Shown here: one piece after another, positions 25,156 to 37,000 of the stretch | Numbering within the stretch: position 1 is the stretch's first letter | Layout of the letters: each line of letters opens with the position of its first letter | Assembly (NCBI RefSeq): GCF_000003815.2 | Contig: NC_049982.1 | Span: 30,255,245 to 30,319,244 of the forward strand | Source of the DNA: Branchiostoma floridae | Lineage: Eukaryota > Chordata > Leptocardii > Amphioxiformes > Branchiostomatidae | Reading direction: 5' to 3' | Length of the DNA: 64,000 nucleotides | The notes under the pieces: generated by a model | The model's input: only the letters and a program-made list of their open reading frames with translations | What the model was told of the DNA's origin: nothing | Databases searched by the model: none | Translations under genes and position numbers: made by a program

Positions 25156-28100
25156 TTAGGCACCAGACTTCTCCAGACCATGTAAATAACTGTTTACAAG
25201 TGGAAGGATCCTCCAGTTGTCTGTTGCCATGGTAACAACAGCTGCGGAGTCCGTTGGTTTCACCTTCATGAGAAGATGCGTGCGTGGGGGGAGGACAATC
25301 CCTACCAGGTGTTCCACATCTGAAAAAAAGTGATAAATTTAAAGTTAGAGTGACCAGTCAAACCAGTTTAGCTCAAATAAACTCAATGAACAGTTTAGTT
25401 ACTCTTCGTAACAATGAAGACAGATGATATGTATAGTATTTACAGGTTCATTGTACTGGGGAAATTCTCCTAGTTTTTATCCACATGCAAAATGAACAGT
25501 GGACAATGGTGTAATGTCCCATCCTAAGGACTGCAACAATTTGCAGATTGCACAGTAACAGTAACATACAAAAAATCTAAAATATTCTGTATACCCAATC
25601 AAACCTATGATTTTGCTGAGTTGCAATATGTTTTCCCACTAGAAAAAAACACAACAAACAACATTATTATATATACATATAATATCCTACCTTCTTGTTT
25701 GACAAGAAATGGTCCCAGCTCTCTTTCCAGCATGCAGTCCACAGCTTCTGCCTCCACAGTCAGACAGCAGACTGACTCTACACAACCGTTGTCTGGGCTA
25801 GGCTTGTGGCTAGACAGATTGAAAATGAAGACAGATTTTTGTGCATGTTTTGTTTAATATCAAAACATAATAAGTATAAGGGCACACTGCCAAGTACCAA
25901 CAGTTATTTTTGAATGATTTTTGTCATAATTTCAGGTGCCATATTTGCAATTTTAAAATTATTAATCTTGGTCCATGACACATGATATGTCCATCAAGTG
26001 AGATTCTTATACTCAATAATGATCCATCACACCTCACCTAGTCCAAATAATGATCCATCACATAATATGAAATAAAGAAACAAATATGCTAACTCTTGGA
26101 ATAAGATTTGCATGGATGCATCAGATTCTGTAAAATGATCCCCGCTAGGGGTGGGTACCGGTACAGAAAATTCAGGTCCAGGTCCGGTTCAGGTCCAAAG
26201 GATTAGGTCCAGGTCTGGACCTGAACCTGGACCTGATGCAGTATGACTCATACCAATGGTCCATTTTACTACAAAGAAATCTGTTTGGTGAAGTATTAGA
26301 CTCACACTGGCGCTTTAAAATTATACAACGCTAACTGCACCGGTACGATTGGCTGTAAAACTTGGTAGAAATTATTATAAACTCTACTCTACTTCACTCT
26401 TGTTATTTTCTTCCATCTACAAGCGCAAAAACGTGTGAATGCCTGATAAAATAATCTGTTAATTTTGTAATCGGTCCAACATTCGGTCCACCTAATTTTT
26501 TCAGGTCCGGTTTTTCTGGACCGGTCCAATACGAAAAACAGGTTTTGTACCGGTACGCTGTACCGATACCCAGCCCTAATCCCCGCCATTGGGAAAATTC
26601 ACCTGAAATCCTTGTAAGAATAGTACAATGTATATCATTGGATAATAAATTCACATGCCACATGCATAACAGACATAGCAGCTGTGACTTACCTGTCTTC
26701 AGCTGTCTGCTGCTGCTGCAAGTGGATGTGCTCCCACAGCTGCTGAAACAGCTGCAGTTTCTGGGCACCTGGAACAGCCAGGGGCAGGAACAGGTCTCGG
26801 AATGACAGCTGCAGGACTGGCAGGTGCGCCGCACACGTCTTGCCGTCTTCAGTGCTGAAGTCACAGCTGTATCAGGTGCAAAACATGACGACATAAAACT
26901 TAGCACAGTCATGCTTTTGATACGATGACAACATTGCAAATTTGCAAAATGTTGCACAATAACAGAAACCTTGAGGATTCTGTATGATTTTAACTTGTTG
27001 CATAGTAAGGAACTACTAATTTTGTCAATTTTCCCTGAAGGTTTTTCTTGCTTGGTTCAACTTAAATCTCTGAGCTGTCTTCAGGATATACAAGGCCCAA
27101 TTCTTATCAGCATTGACCATGATGGTAAAATCTGAATAACATGTTAGCCCTATAGTTTTGGCTATAGTATACTGTAAATGCAGAAATGTTCGCGGTGGAT
27201 TAATGTTCGCGGTTTTCGCGGCGGCCGCTTCACCGCGAATTTAAAACCACTGCGAACATTTTTCTATAACAACGTACAGTAAGAGACTGCAGTGTATGGT
27301 GCTACAGCGAAATTAAAACCACCGCGAAAAGTCCATTTTCCAGCTACCGCGAAATTAAATCCCCACGAAGTTAAATGCATTTACAGTAACTGTTACAGTT
27401 CTATATGGGAATGACAGTTTTTGCCACTTCTTCAAATTCATACCTCCACTTCGAGTCAAGGCTACTGTATGATAATTTGTTGCCCAATTTGTTATTTTAT
27501 CTCTCATCATGTTTGTTCACCATTTCTGGAGGGAAAAAAATTCTTGTTTCTTTTTTTTTTCAAAATGAAGCAAAAACAGTACCTGATGGTAAACTGTGTA
27601 GGTACTGGCTCCAGTGGTTGAAATGACAACGTAATGGTTTTGCAGTCTTTTTCGGGCTTCATAGAGTCCTCTCTACTAATACAGGAAACATACGTATCTG
27701 TAGCAGAGAAAAGAATAGGGCTGGTTTACATTTTTCATTTAGTATTAGTAATGACTGTCTATGACCGACATGCAAGCTGAATACAAATGTATTACTATTC
27801 CTACTAAGGCCACGTTGCTTTGATTATATGGATGACATCTGCGCTTGCGCTGCGCTCGTTTTCGACCACACAACAAATTGTGCAAAGCAGATGTAAAATG
27901 AGCACAAATATTCCGTAGATTGAAAAAAAAGTATCAGAAAACAGATAAATAATGCCATAGAATGCCAAAATGAATCTAAAGTCAAAGAATAAGATGTGAA
28001 AGGACAGAAAGAAAAAAATCTATTGTTGGTTGGGGGAGGTACCAGTACAGAAATTCAGGTCCTGTTCTGGTCCAGAGGAAACTTGAGAACTGGCAATACT

Positions 28101-31100
28101 CAAAACAATGGTAATTGGTCAATTTTGCTACAAAGGAATCTGTTTGGTGGATTATTGGACTCCCACTGCATTTTGAAATCCCATCTCCATGTAATAAAGG
28201 CTAAAACAAAGAAAAAAAACTGTCGCTGTACCTTTGACTGTAGAACTTCTGACTTGGTGCAATTGACTATAAACTCTACTTGACTTCGCTCTTGTTGTCT
28301 TCTTGGCCCCCTGGTTAGACCCCAAATGGCTGCCGACATATTAGTGTTTCCATTTTTTGTAATTGGCGAAACCTGTTCCTCTGGGGTTTTTTTCAGGTCT
28401 GTTTTTTTTCGGATTGGTCCAAGAAGAAAAGAATGTCATGCACCCGTATGATGTACTGGTCCCTACACCTAACTGTTGGTATACCATACTATGTGTGTTT
28501 AGTTCTATGTTCAACCTTACTGGCCACTTTGATTTCATACTGAAGGCAACTTTTTTTTTTGGCCAAACTTTTTTTTATTCGCTCGCTCACATCAGTTTTG
28601 GAGTTCCTGGAGGATGTCATCCATAAAATCAAATCAACATGGCCTAACTGCGAAAAAGAGACAAATTCAGAGCTGAAGTAACTAGCAGGTCAGAAACGCC
28701 ACCTAGTGTTACATGTGAAAACTGCATGTTCTTTGACATCGTTTGCCAAAGACACTAGTCTAGTAGTTGTAGTAAAGCCATATGGTGTATTACAGCACCA
28801 TTGGGTTTACACAATTATTATGTACATGAAATCCCAACATATAGTGTACATAGTGCCATACAATTCACCTCTTATCAATAGATAACAACGGTTACAACGG
28901 TAACAACAACATGAAATGAAAAGCATGAACAAGAAAATGGTTATTCATAAATTAAAGGCAACCTAAGCAATATCACATAATGTTAAGAGTGGAAATATTC
29001 TGAATAAGGCAGTCTGTATAATATTGACATCTAATGCACTATTTTAGCACATTGACATCATTATTTCATAAATTGAGCCATTAAAAACAGCGCGAGAATG
29101 AGTTGCTCAAGGATTCCAGATCAAGTCCTTATTTTTTGGGGGTACAATAATAAGGAATATCCTCGTGCAACTTGTCTCTGGGCTGTTTTTAACCGCTCAA
29201 AGTATCAAATTATGATGTAAATGTGAGAATACAGTGCAGTAGATGTCAATATCATGCAGATTGCCTTATTCAGAATATTTCCACTTTGACGCTGTAATAT
29301 TGCTTAGGTTGCAAATCTTAGGTTGCAAATCTTAGGTTGTAATCTCAAACAAATAGACAAATAAACAGAAAGTATCAAGAAAAGCACAAACCTTTCACTT
29401 GTGCATACTTGTTGTTTGTCTGTACATGCAGTACCAAGGCATACAGCCTGCTGTAGTCTGGGTCTGCATCTGTGTCCTAAATAAAAAAAACAAAAACAAA
29501 TAAACAAACAATGCATAAATTGTACCATGTCTACTGTGCAACACATTTTTGAGTCTTTTATGAATTGTGCGGCACTATTTTCTTTAAAGTACAGTCAAAC
29601 CTGTATTAGGGGCCGCCTCTACAGAGGGGCCACCTGTCCATAGTGACCACCTTTTGTCGGTCCCTTGTGTATTTTATCTACAAGTTACCACCTCTATACA
29701 GAGGCCACCTGTCTATAGTGGCCAAATTTGTCCGGTCCCTTGAGTGGCCGCTATAGACAGGTTTGACTGTATTTGGTTTTTACTAAATTTCAAGGACTTC
29801 CTTGAGAGCTTTACAATTCTTGAGTATGTCTACCAATAGCTTTGTAACATACATTAATGATCTTGTTGTATTTTGTGAAAGAGAGACAATTAGCCAGAGG
29901 AGAAGTGGCTGGCAGGTCAGAAGTGCCACCTAGTGTTAACTGTGAAAACTGCACATAAGACATTTCATCATTACATGTATAAAGTACACACCTCAAGCAT
30001 GTTAAAGACTCCACTACCCTTATGGAATTGGGTGTGAGTGAACTAAACCCAAGAGCAGGGTTGTAGCCAGCCTGAAATCATTTTCAGTCCCCTTGATTTT
30101 GAATGGGAATCCTTTCAAGCACCGAAGGTATGGTGTGACATTGCGCGTCATTTCTAGGGGGGGCTCGGTCCCAGAAAATGTTTAAATCAAGACCCTCTGA
30201 AACACTATTTCCTGCATTTTGAAGTGCAAATTTTGCTTATAGACTAATCTGTTCAATAGCATCTGTTTTGGTGAAGAAGAACACATTTCAGTTTTTTTTA
30301 ATATCTTTACATATCAATTTTTGTCTGTTCCAGGGGACGGAATGGGGAAAACGTTTTTCAGTCCCCAGCTGCAAAATTCCTTCAAAGGACTGAAGGACAG
30401 GTGCTGGCTACAACCCTGCCCAAGAGTGTAATACTACATGCTTGTATGTAGTCTATGCTTACACAGATTGTAAAAACTGTACAAAACTGGTGCGTTATGC
30501 TTAAAGGCGGTTTGGCGGCTATGCAGAACAAACAGTGTCCTGTTTGAAAGGTTACTCACAAAGTGAAGGTAGTACTTGATATGGATGGCAGGCTGGTATG
30601 TGGAGGCCTGTATTCTCTCAAGGTATGTTGACAGCAAGTCTGTGGTAGGAATAAGAAAATATAGATATTAGATACTGAAGAGATATATTAAGCAAAATCC
30701 TTCAGAAAGTTTATTTTCTATGACTGGTTGAAATATTATTCTTCTTCAACGATTATGGGTCAGCAATTTTGTCATGTTCCACCTTTTTTTTTCTTACAGT
30801 TAAATCTCATGCATCTAACTTAAAGTATTGACTCTTCCAGTTGATTGTGGGGACACTGAAAGAAAAGTTGTGGATGTCAGTCAAAACGTCAGGAAGAAAT
30901 CTCCGTATATGCACCAGTTGTGATCTCTAAGCATATTTAAATGTAAGACAGTTGAACCCCCATGGTTGGACACTTCTTGGCTAGTTTTTGATACTGTCTT
31001 ATTTGACCCGTAAATCTGCTTGGATATCAAATCAGTTGTAGAGATTAATTCGTCTTTACATATTGTCTACCTGTATGTCTAACATACATCAATAGCTCGT

Positions 31101-34025
31101 GGCAAAGGAACACAAACTGGTTTATATGACTAATTGAATATTTGTAAAATCTTAAAAGCAAACCTTTTTCATGAATGTTTAAATCCTCTGGGCCCTCTGA
31201 CTTTGACTCAGCTGAAGGATCATCTGGCACTCTGTATTGAAAGAATACAGAATCTGACTGTCAAAAATTGATGTAACAATAAATCTATAATTACCATTAG
31301 TAAAATGGTTATGTTATCATTTATTATTTCATTATTTATTCAAATTGCAACAAGGGCAATACAATGTGGACACATAGGCAGCATGCTGATATCGTGACCA
31401 CATACATACATATACAATACAAATCATAACGCTACACAACAATGGCATAATCAAGAACTAACAACATATCTAACATGTTCATCTAAAATCAGTCTACAAT
31501 CTTATTTACAATATACAATTCAAGTCATAATTGCTTCATATCACAAAAATAGTTTGTTCACAAGTTCGGAGATCAGAGGTCATCTGAAGGAAAGGCTATA
31601 TACAAACAATGTTGGAACTTCCACGGGCGACATCGCATATCTAAATAGCTAAAATGGTTATGTTCCGGTTTGTGTGTATGTGTGTGTTAATGTGTGTGCG
31701 TGTGTGTTTGTGTCTGTGCATGTGTGTCTGAAAACAGCAAAACTAGAGAAGCTGTATATATGATATTTGGCAGGTGAGTGTTGTCAAAACAAATTGGACT
31801 TCCATTATGGGCCTCCTAGCAGCTTTCTATGCTAGTGCTACTGTAGAACATACATTTTTCATATCTTTTGATATAACATTACGTCTTTGAAGCCGGTTAT
31901 AAAACAGGTAACATATAACATGTAACGTCAAAATGTGGGATTTAGCTAGGGTGAACCCAGTCTGGACAGAGCTACATGGAAGTGTGGTGTGAAGACTACC
32001 CGACTGCTGCCTACCCGTCTCAGGGAACCCAGTAACAGTAGAGAGTCAAATACTGGAGACTACTGCTACTACTTTACTGGCAGGTGTCAGTACCTACCTG
32101 GTAAGTTTGAGCAGAGGTTGAGTGATTTGTACAACAGGTGCTGCAGGTGGGAAGGTGCTGCCACCTGCAGGCAAAAACAGGTGCGCATTTTGATGCGGTT
32201 GCATACTTTAATCCGAAAAAAAAACACGGAAATAAGAATCACAGGTTCTAAAGTATTATATTCAGCTGTCCAATACGCGACAATCCAATCTCGTTGGGAG
32301 GTCTCGCGAGACTGTAATCTGGCCGCGCGCACGCGTGATTTGACAGTCGGACGGTAACAGCCTTTAGCAGCCCAGCGGCTAACAATGGCTTCTCCCAGCA
32401 TCGACTCGATCGAGTCAACAGTATTTCCCTGATGATGTGAATTTCGATCGCGACGCGTTGATCTGAAAAAGAACAGCGAATGCCAAACGTTATACATTTG
32501 CAGACACACCCACTCATCACGTATGAAGTTAACCAATAAAAAGTTGCCCACAAAGCCGCCGAAACCATGCTAGATTTCTACCCAGAAGGACCCTACGTCG
32601 ATATGTTCACGTTTTTGTGGAGTTTCATCCGGCGAAAACTGAAATCATAGACATAGTCGGAAAAGTGACCCCGTCTTGATCAAAACGAACACGGAAACAC
32701 GCCCCCCTCCCCAACTCACGTACGTGTAAACTCCCAAAGTCGATATGTTGCCATCGACTAATTTACGGTCAAAATCGCCGAAAGTCTTACGAGTTTGGAT
32801 CTACAAGGATCCAATGATGGTACTTGTACGCTTTTGTGGGATATTTTTACGGCTTGAGCCAAACTTATCCGAGTAACTACAAGTAAGGCGACGCGCCTAT
32901 ATGCACGTTTTTCTCACGACAAGCAAGCATAAACCGCCCGTCAAAAATTGTGAAAATGACCAGAAATTTGCAAATTTACAGCACGATATCGAGTCCATAG
33001 GTTCACAACAATATTATCTGCTCATGGCATGCCGATTTACCGGCGGATGTTTCCAAATAAAAGCACAACGAATCTCTGAAGTTGACTCGATCGAGTCGAT
33101 GCTGGGAGAAGCCATTGTTAGCCGCTGGGCTGCTAAAGGGGGCACACACCAGTTTATTTGGGGGTTCAAATGGAGGCGGCACACCCTCAAGTCTAGCGAC
33201 CATCTCTTCCAGGGAATTATCCTGAAGGAAAATAACTGTATATGGGGTGAGAGGATATACCTTCAGCTACAAGACCAACTGAGTTTCGATCCTTCAACTT
33301 CTCTAATTTTGAAAAATTATAGGGAAAAAACATTATTTTCATGTCAAAAATGATGCACAAAATCGGGCATTTTCGCATTGGATAAAACAGATGAAGAAGA
33401 TTTTTCCGGCAAGTACGACTGATACTGCCAGAAAGAGGAAAATCTAAAGACTAATCCAGCCAATTATAAAGAAAATTCTAGTACTACAGTTTTTTCAATC
33501 ATCCACGGCGCGCGGCATTGCAACTTTGCTTGACACAGCGCTTCAGAGCTAAATCTAGGTCACGGGCCTCTTTACATTCAGGCGTAGGGATATCGCGGAA
33601 GCAACGCGCGGACCAAAACACAATTTGCACCAAAAGCACACCATTTCCTACGCTTTTCAGCCATGTAACCGTTTAATGTCATTTCGCAGGAAATAATGAG
33701 AAATGTCAACTCAAACTTGGGCCCTCGGAAGCCTTTCGTCACTTTTTGGTCGCGGACTACCACGGACCCCGGTCGCGGAAGAACTGGGGTGTGCACCGTT
33801 AAGGCTGTTACCGTCCGACTGTCAAATCACGCGCGCGCGCGGCCAGATTACAGTCTCGCGAGACCTCCCAACGAGATTGGATTGTCGCGTATTATAATAG
33901 TGGTAAAGATTTGGTGTGCAATACCTGTAGTAGACAAGGATGAATGCATTACCTGTGACCAGTTTGGTAAGACTGGTGGCAGTATGGGCTCTGTTGTCAG
34001 CTGACACAGCCAGGAGACTGGATAA
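25156..34025 (-). CDS. AP5B1: AP5B1 coding exons 19-27 and stop
   Basis: Exon 19 33953-34025, exon 20 32098-32164, exon 21 31164-31231, exon 22 30560-30639, exon 23 29392-29476, exon 24 27583-27697, exon 25 26693-26866, exon 26 25691-25809, exon 27 25156-25319. They encode residues about 613-926, covering the trunk-to-ear linker and the C-terminal appendage. Exon 19 has several AG choices. The acceptor after 34025 was picked because it gives phase 0 and the expected LSSLLAVSADN segment. Exon 20 was read in the frame that ends in PLLKLT and joins exon 21 as R-VPDDPS. Exon 25 contains SFRDLFLPL. Confidence 0.92.
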
Positions 34026-37000
34026 CTGGATGACAGGATTTAAAAAAAAAACACATACTTGTCAGTACTATCAATTATTTCTAGACAAATTATAGAGTGA
34101 ATAAACAAACAGTTTTTCTGACCACTTTTAGAAAACAATCAAACCTGACCACCATCTCTAAACTACATTGTGTGTTATCTTACATTCTATTGACAAACTT
34201 AAAATTGCCAACAACATGCATATGTACAGTGTACTAGACAGAACTTGACAAAACATGCCACCAAAAGCTCAAATTTTAGATCTAGAGGTGATAAGTGAAA
34301 AGAACTTTTAATTGCTGGAACTGTACTATTTCCTTTTTAAACAATTGTTAATGTCTAAAGTGCACAAACAGATTGTAACAACTGTTTGTGTGTTGAGTTT
34401 CTTTACATTGGTTTTGACTTGAACATTGGGCTATGTCAGCTCTCACCTTATCAAAGGACAGGTTGGTTAGAAGGGTGTAATAGAGCCGTGCCTGGTCCCG
34501 GACATCAAGGTCATCGTACAAGGTCAACATGGCGTACAGAACATCTCCCATCTCTGTCAGAAAACAGAAGACAATTCAAAAGGCATAACAGAACTACTGG
34601 TAGGAAGCATTTGCAAGTAAATAAATAATGTTTATTTTCACATGTTCTAGCCTAACAAACTTCTGCTCTGTTTCTTCTTACTCAAACACATTCATGTAAT
34701 TATACTATATTACATAATTATATAGTAACCAGCCCCTCCAGCTCTGTCCTGTCTGCTACACCTCCAGTTACCATAGTGACAGCTGGCTAGTCCAGGTTAT
34801 TGACCTTATCTCTTCTGAATAGATGAGGAGGAAAGAAAAAAGACAGAGTTTAGAGCAAATATATTTTACCTGGAGGTAAAGATAAATATGCAATGTAGTC
34901 AATTTTTTTTCACTAAAACTAGTGTGGCTTTCTTCAACATCTCAGGGTTGAAGTATCTTATCTACACTCATTCAATAGTTTACAAATTATAAATTTGATG
35001 GACCAAAATTAATAATGACCTTTGAAATACTGTGTACTGGGGTGGTTCCTCATGACGGCTGCACACACAGACAGGAGGGCGTGGCCACGGTGCCAGCTCC
35101 CCTCCTCACACAGGGGCGTGGTCTGGAGCAGGGTCAGGAGGTACAGCACTGTGGGCTGGGGAGGGGGGGCGGTAACAGTTATATAATAATTCACACAGGG
35201 GCGTGGTCTGGAGCAGGGTCAGGAGGTACAGCACTGTGGGCTGGGGAGGGGGGCGGCAACAGTTATATAACAATTCACACAGGGGCGTGGTCTGGAGCAG
35301 GGTCAGGAGGTACAGCACTGTGGGCTGGGGAGGGGGGCGGCAACAGTTATATAACAATTCACACAGGGGCGTGGTCTGGAGCAAGGTCAGGAGGTACAGC
35401 ACTGTGGGCTGGGAGGGGGGCGGCAACCGTTGCAGAACAATTTACAAAATTGGACAAAATCTGAAACAAAATCAGCCCTCAAATTAAGCATAGTTAACCA
35501 TACAGAATTCACGCTCCTTTACTGTAACTTAATAGCATTTTGCGATTTAATCCCTAAAACCTTAAAGATTAGAATCCTGATAGGTACTTTGGTTTTAAGC
35601 TAACTTTAAGCTTACTCATTATCCAAGTCTTCTCCAAACGTTTGTATGGTTTGTATTTCGTATTGTATGACCAAAAAAATCTACATAGCTTTCATAATAT
35701 TAATGATTAACATTGTATTCAATCATTTCTTAATTACCCCATATCTTGGGGAAATTTCTGTATATTATTCTGTATATATATTTTTCATCAAAATATGCCC
35801 AGGAACAAAAACAATTCGAATGATCTCATAGTCCCACCCACCTCTGTCAAATAATAGAAATGCAAAATGAAAACCCAAAAGTGGATCCGAAATATTCGAC
35901 AGAAATGCAGAGACTCTGTAATTGGTCAAACTGCTAATTGTGATGGACAGACAAAATCGGTCTATTCTTCTATAGCTCCTCTATCGTCAATAAATTGACT
36001 CTCCTCTTCTTTTACCTTTGGGTCTATCTGTGTCATGGAAGCAGCCTTCTCCAGAATCATCATGTAATGTTCCAGGTCTGCTATCACATCCTTAGGGGAG
36101 GACTTCACTGTGTGGGTGGTAAGGGCACCCAGGATCTCAACTGGCATGGGGCTGGAAAAAAGTTGTAAATAAAAGAAAGTTGTTATCCATACACACATGA
36201 TAGAAATATCATACACAAGGTGTTTTTAATGGGACTACATGCAATTACTAGTATCGATGAAGGTTAGACACCCAGGTAATAAGGTATGCCAAAAACAGTT
36301 ACTCTAGACACTGGATATGATTTATTTGGAAATCATATTCAGTAGCTTGAGTAAATGTTTTTTGGCGTATGCTGTATAGATTCATCACACATTGATAGAC
36401 TTTTTTGTGTGTATGACCTGTATAGAATACAATATCATGTATTCAATAATTATTGTAGTGTTCAAGCAGATCATTTCCAGACATATCATGCAAAGTTTCA
36501 AGTCTTGCACTTAACAAGAAATACAGGTGGGACATATCATAACGGGAAATAAAGATGAGCATTCTCACTTCGTATGCTGGTATTTTGATAGATTCATGCC
36601 ATTTGCCTTTAATGCCCACTACCTAATTGCTAAGGCCACTGACTAGCCCCTTGCACTTTGTTCACTTTTTCAGGTACATTAGAGCTGAATAAAGGAGTGC
36701 CAAAGCTTAAAGGCAATGTATTTCAACAGGAAAAATAGAATAAAAAGAATAAAGAGAATGCACTCTACCTGTCTGGAGTGAGCTCTTCCACGCTGTCCAG
36801 TAGGTCAATGGTATGTGCCACAAACTTGGGGTGGAACAGTACCACATCTAGTAGTAGTCTGGGGGGTATGGTACAGAAATCATTATCATGATAGAAAAAA
36901 TCAAGGAGACTCCACTAACATTGAACATGTAATCATAATGTTAACTTCTATTTTAAATCACTGTGAGACAGTAACTGACTAAGAGTGATGCAGAATACAC

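Noticed and set aside
32901-33353. 150-codon plus frame
   Set aside because: Crosses the junction between a transposon terminal repeat and a nested insertion, so it cannot be an old conserved gene.
35106-35426. 106-codon minus frame repeating LYLLTLLQTTPLCE
   Set aside because: It is the acceptor minisatellite read through. The real exon 17 is 35020-35155 in a frame set by its splice phase.
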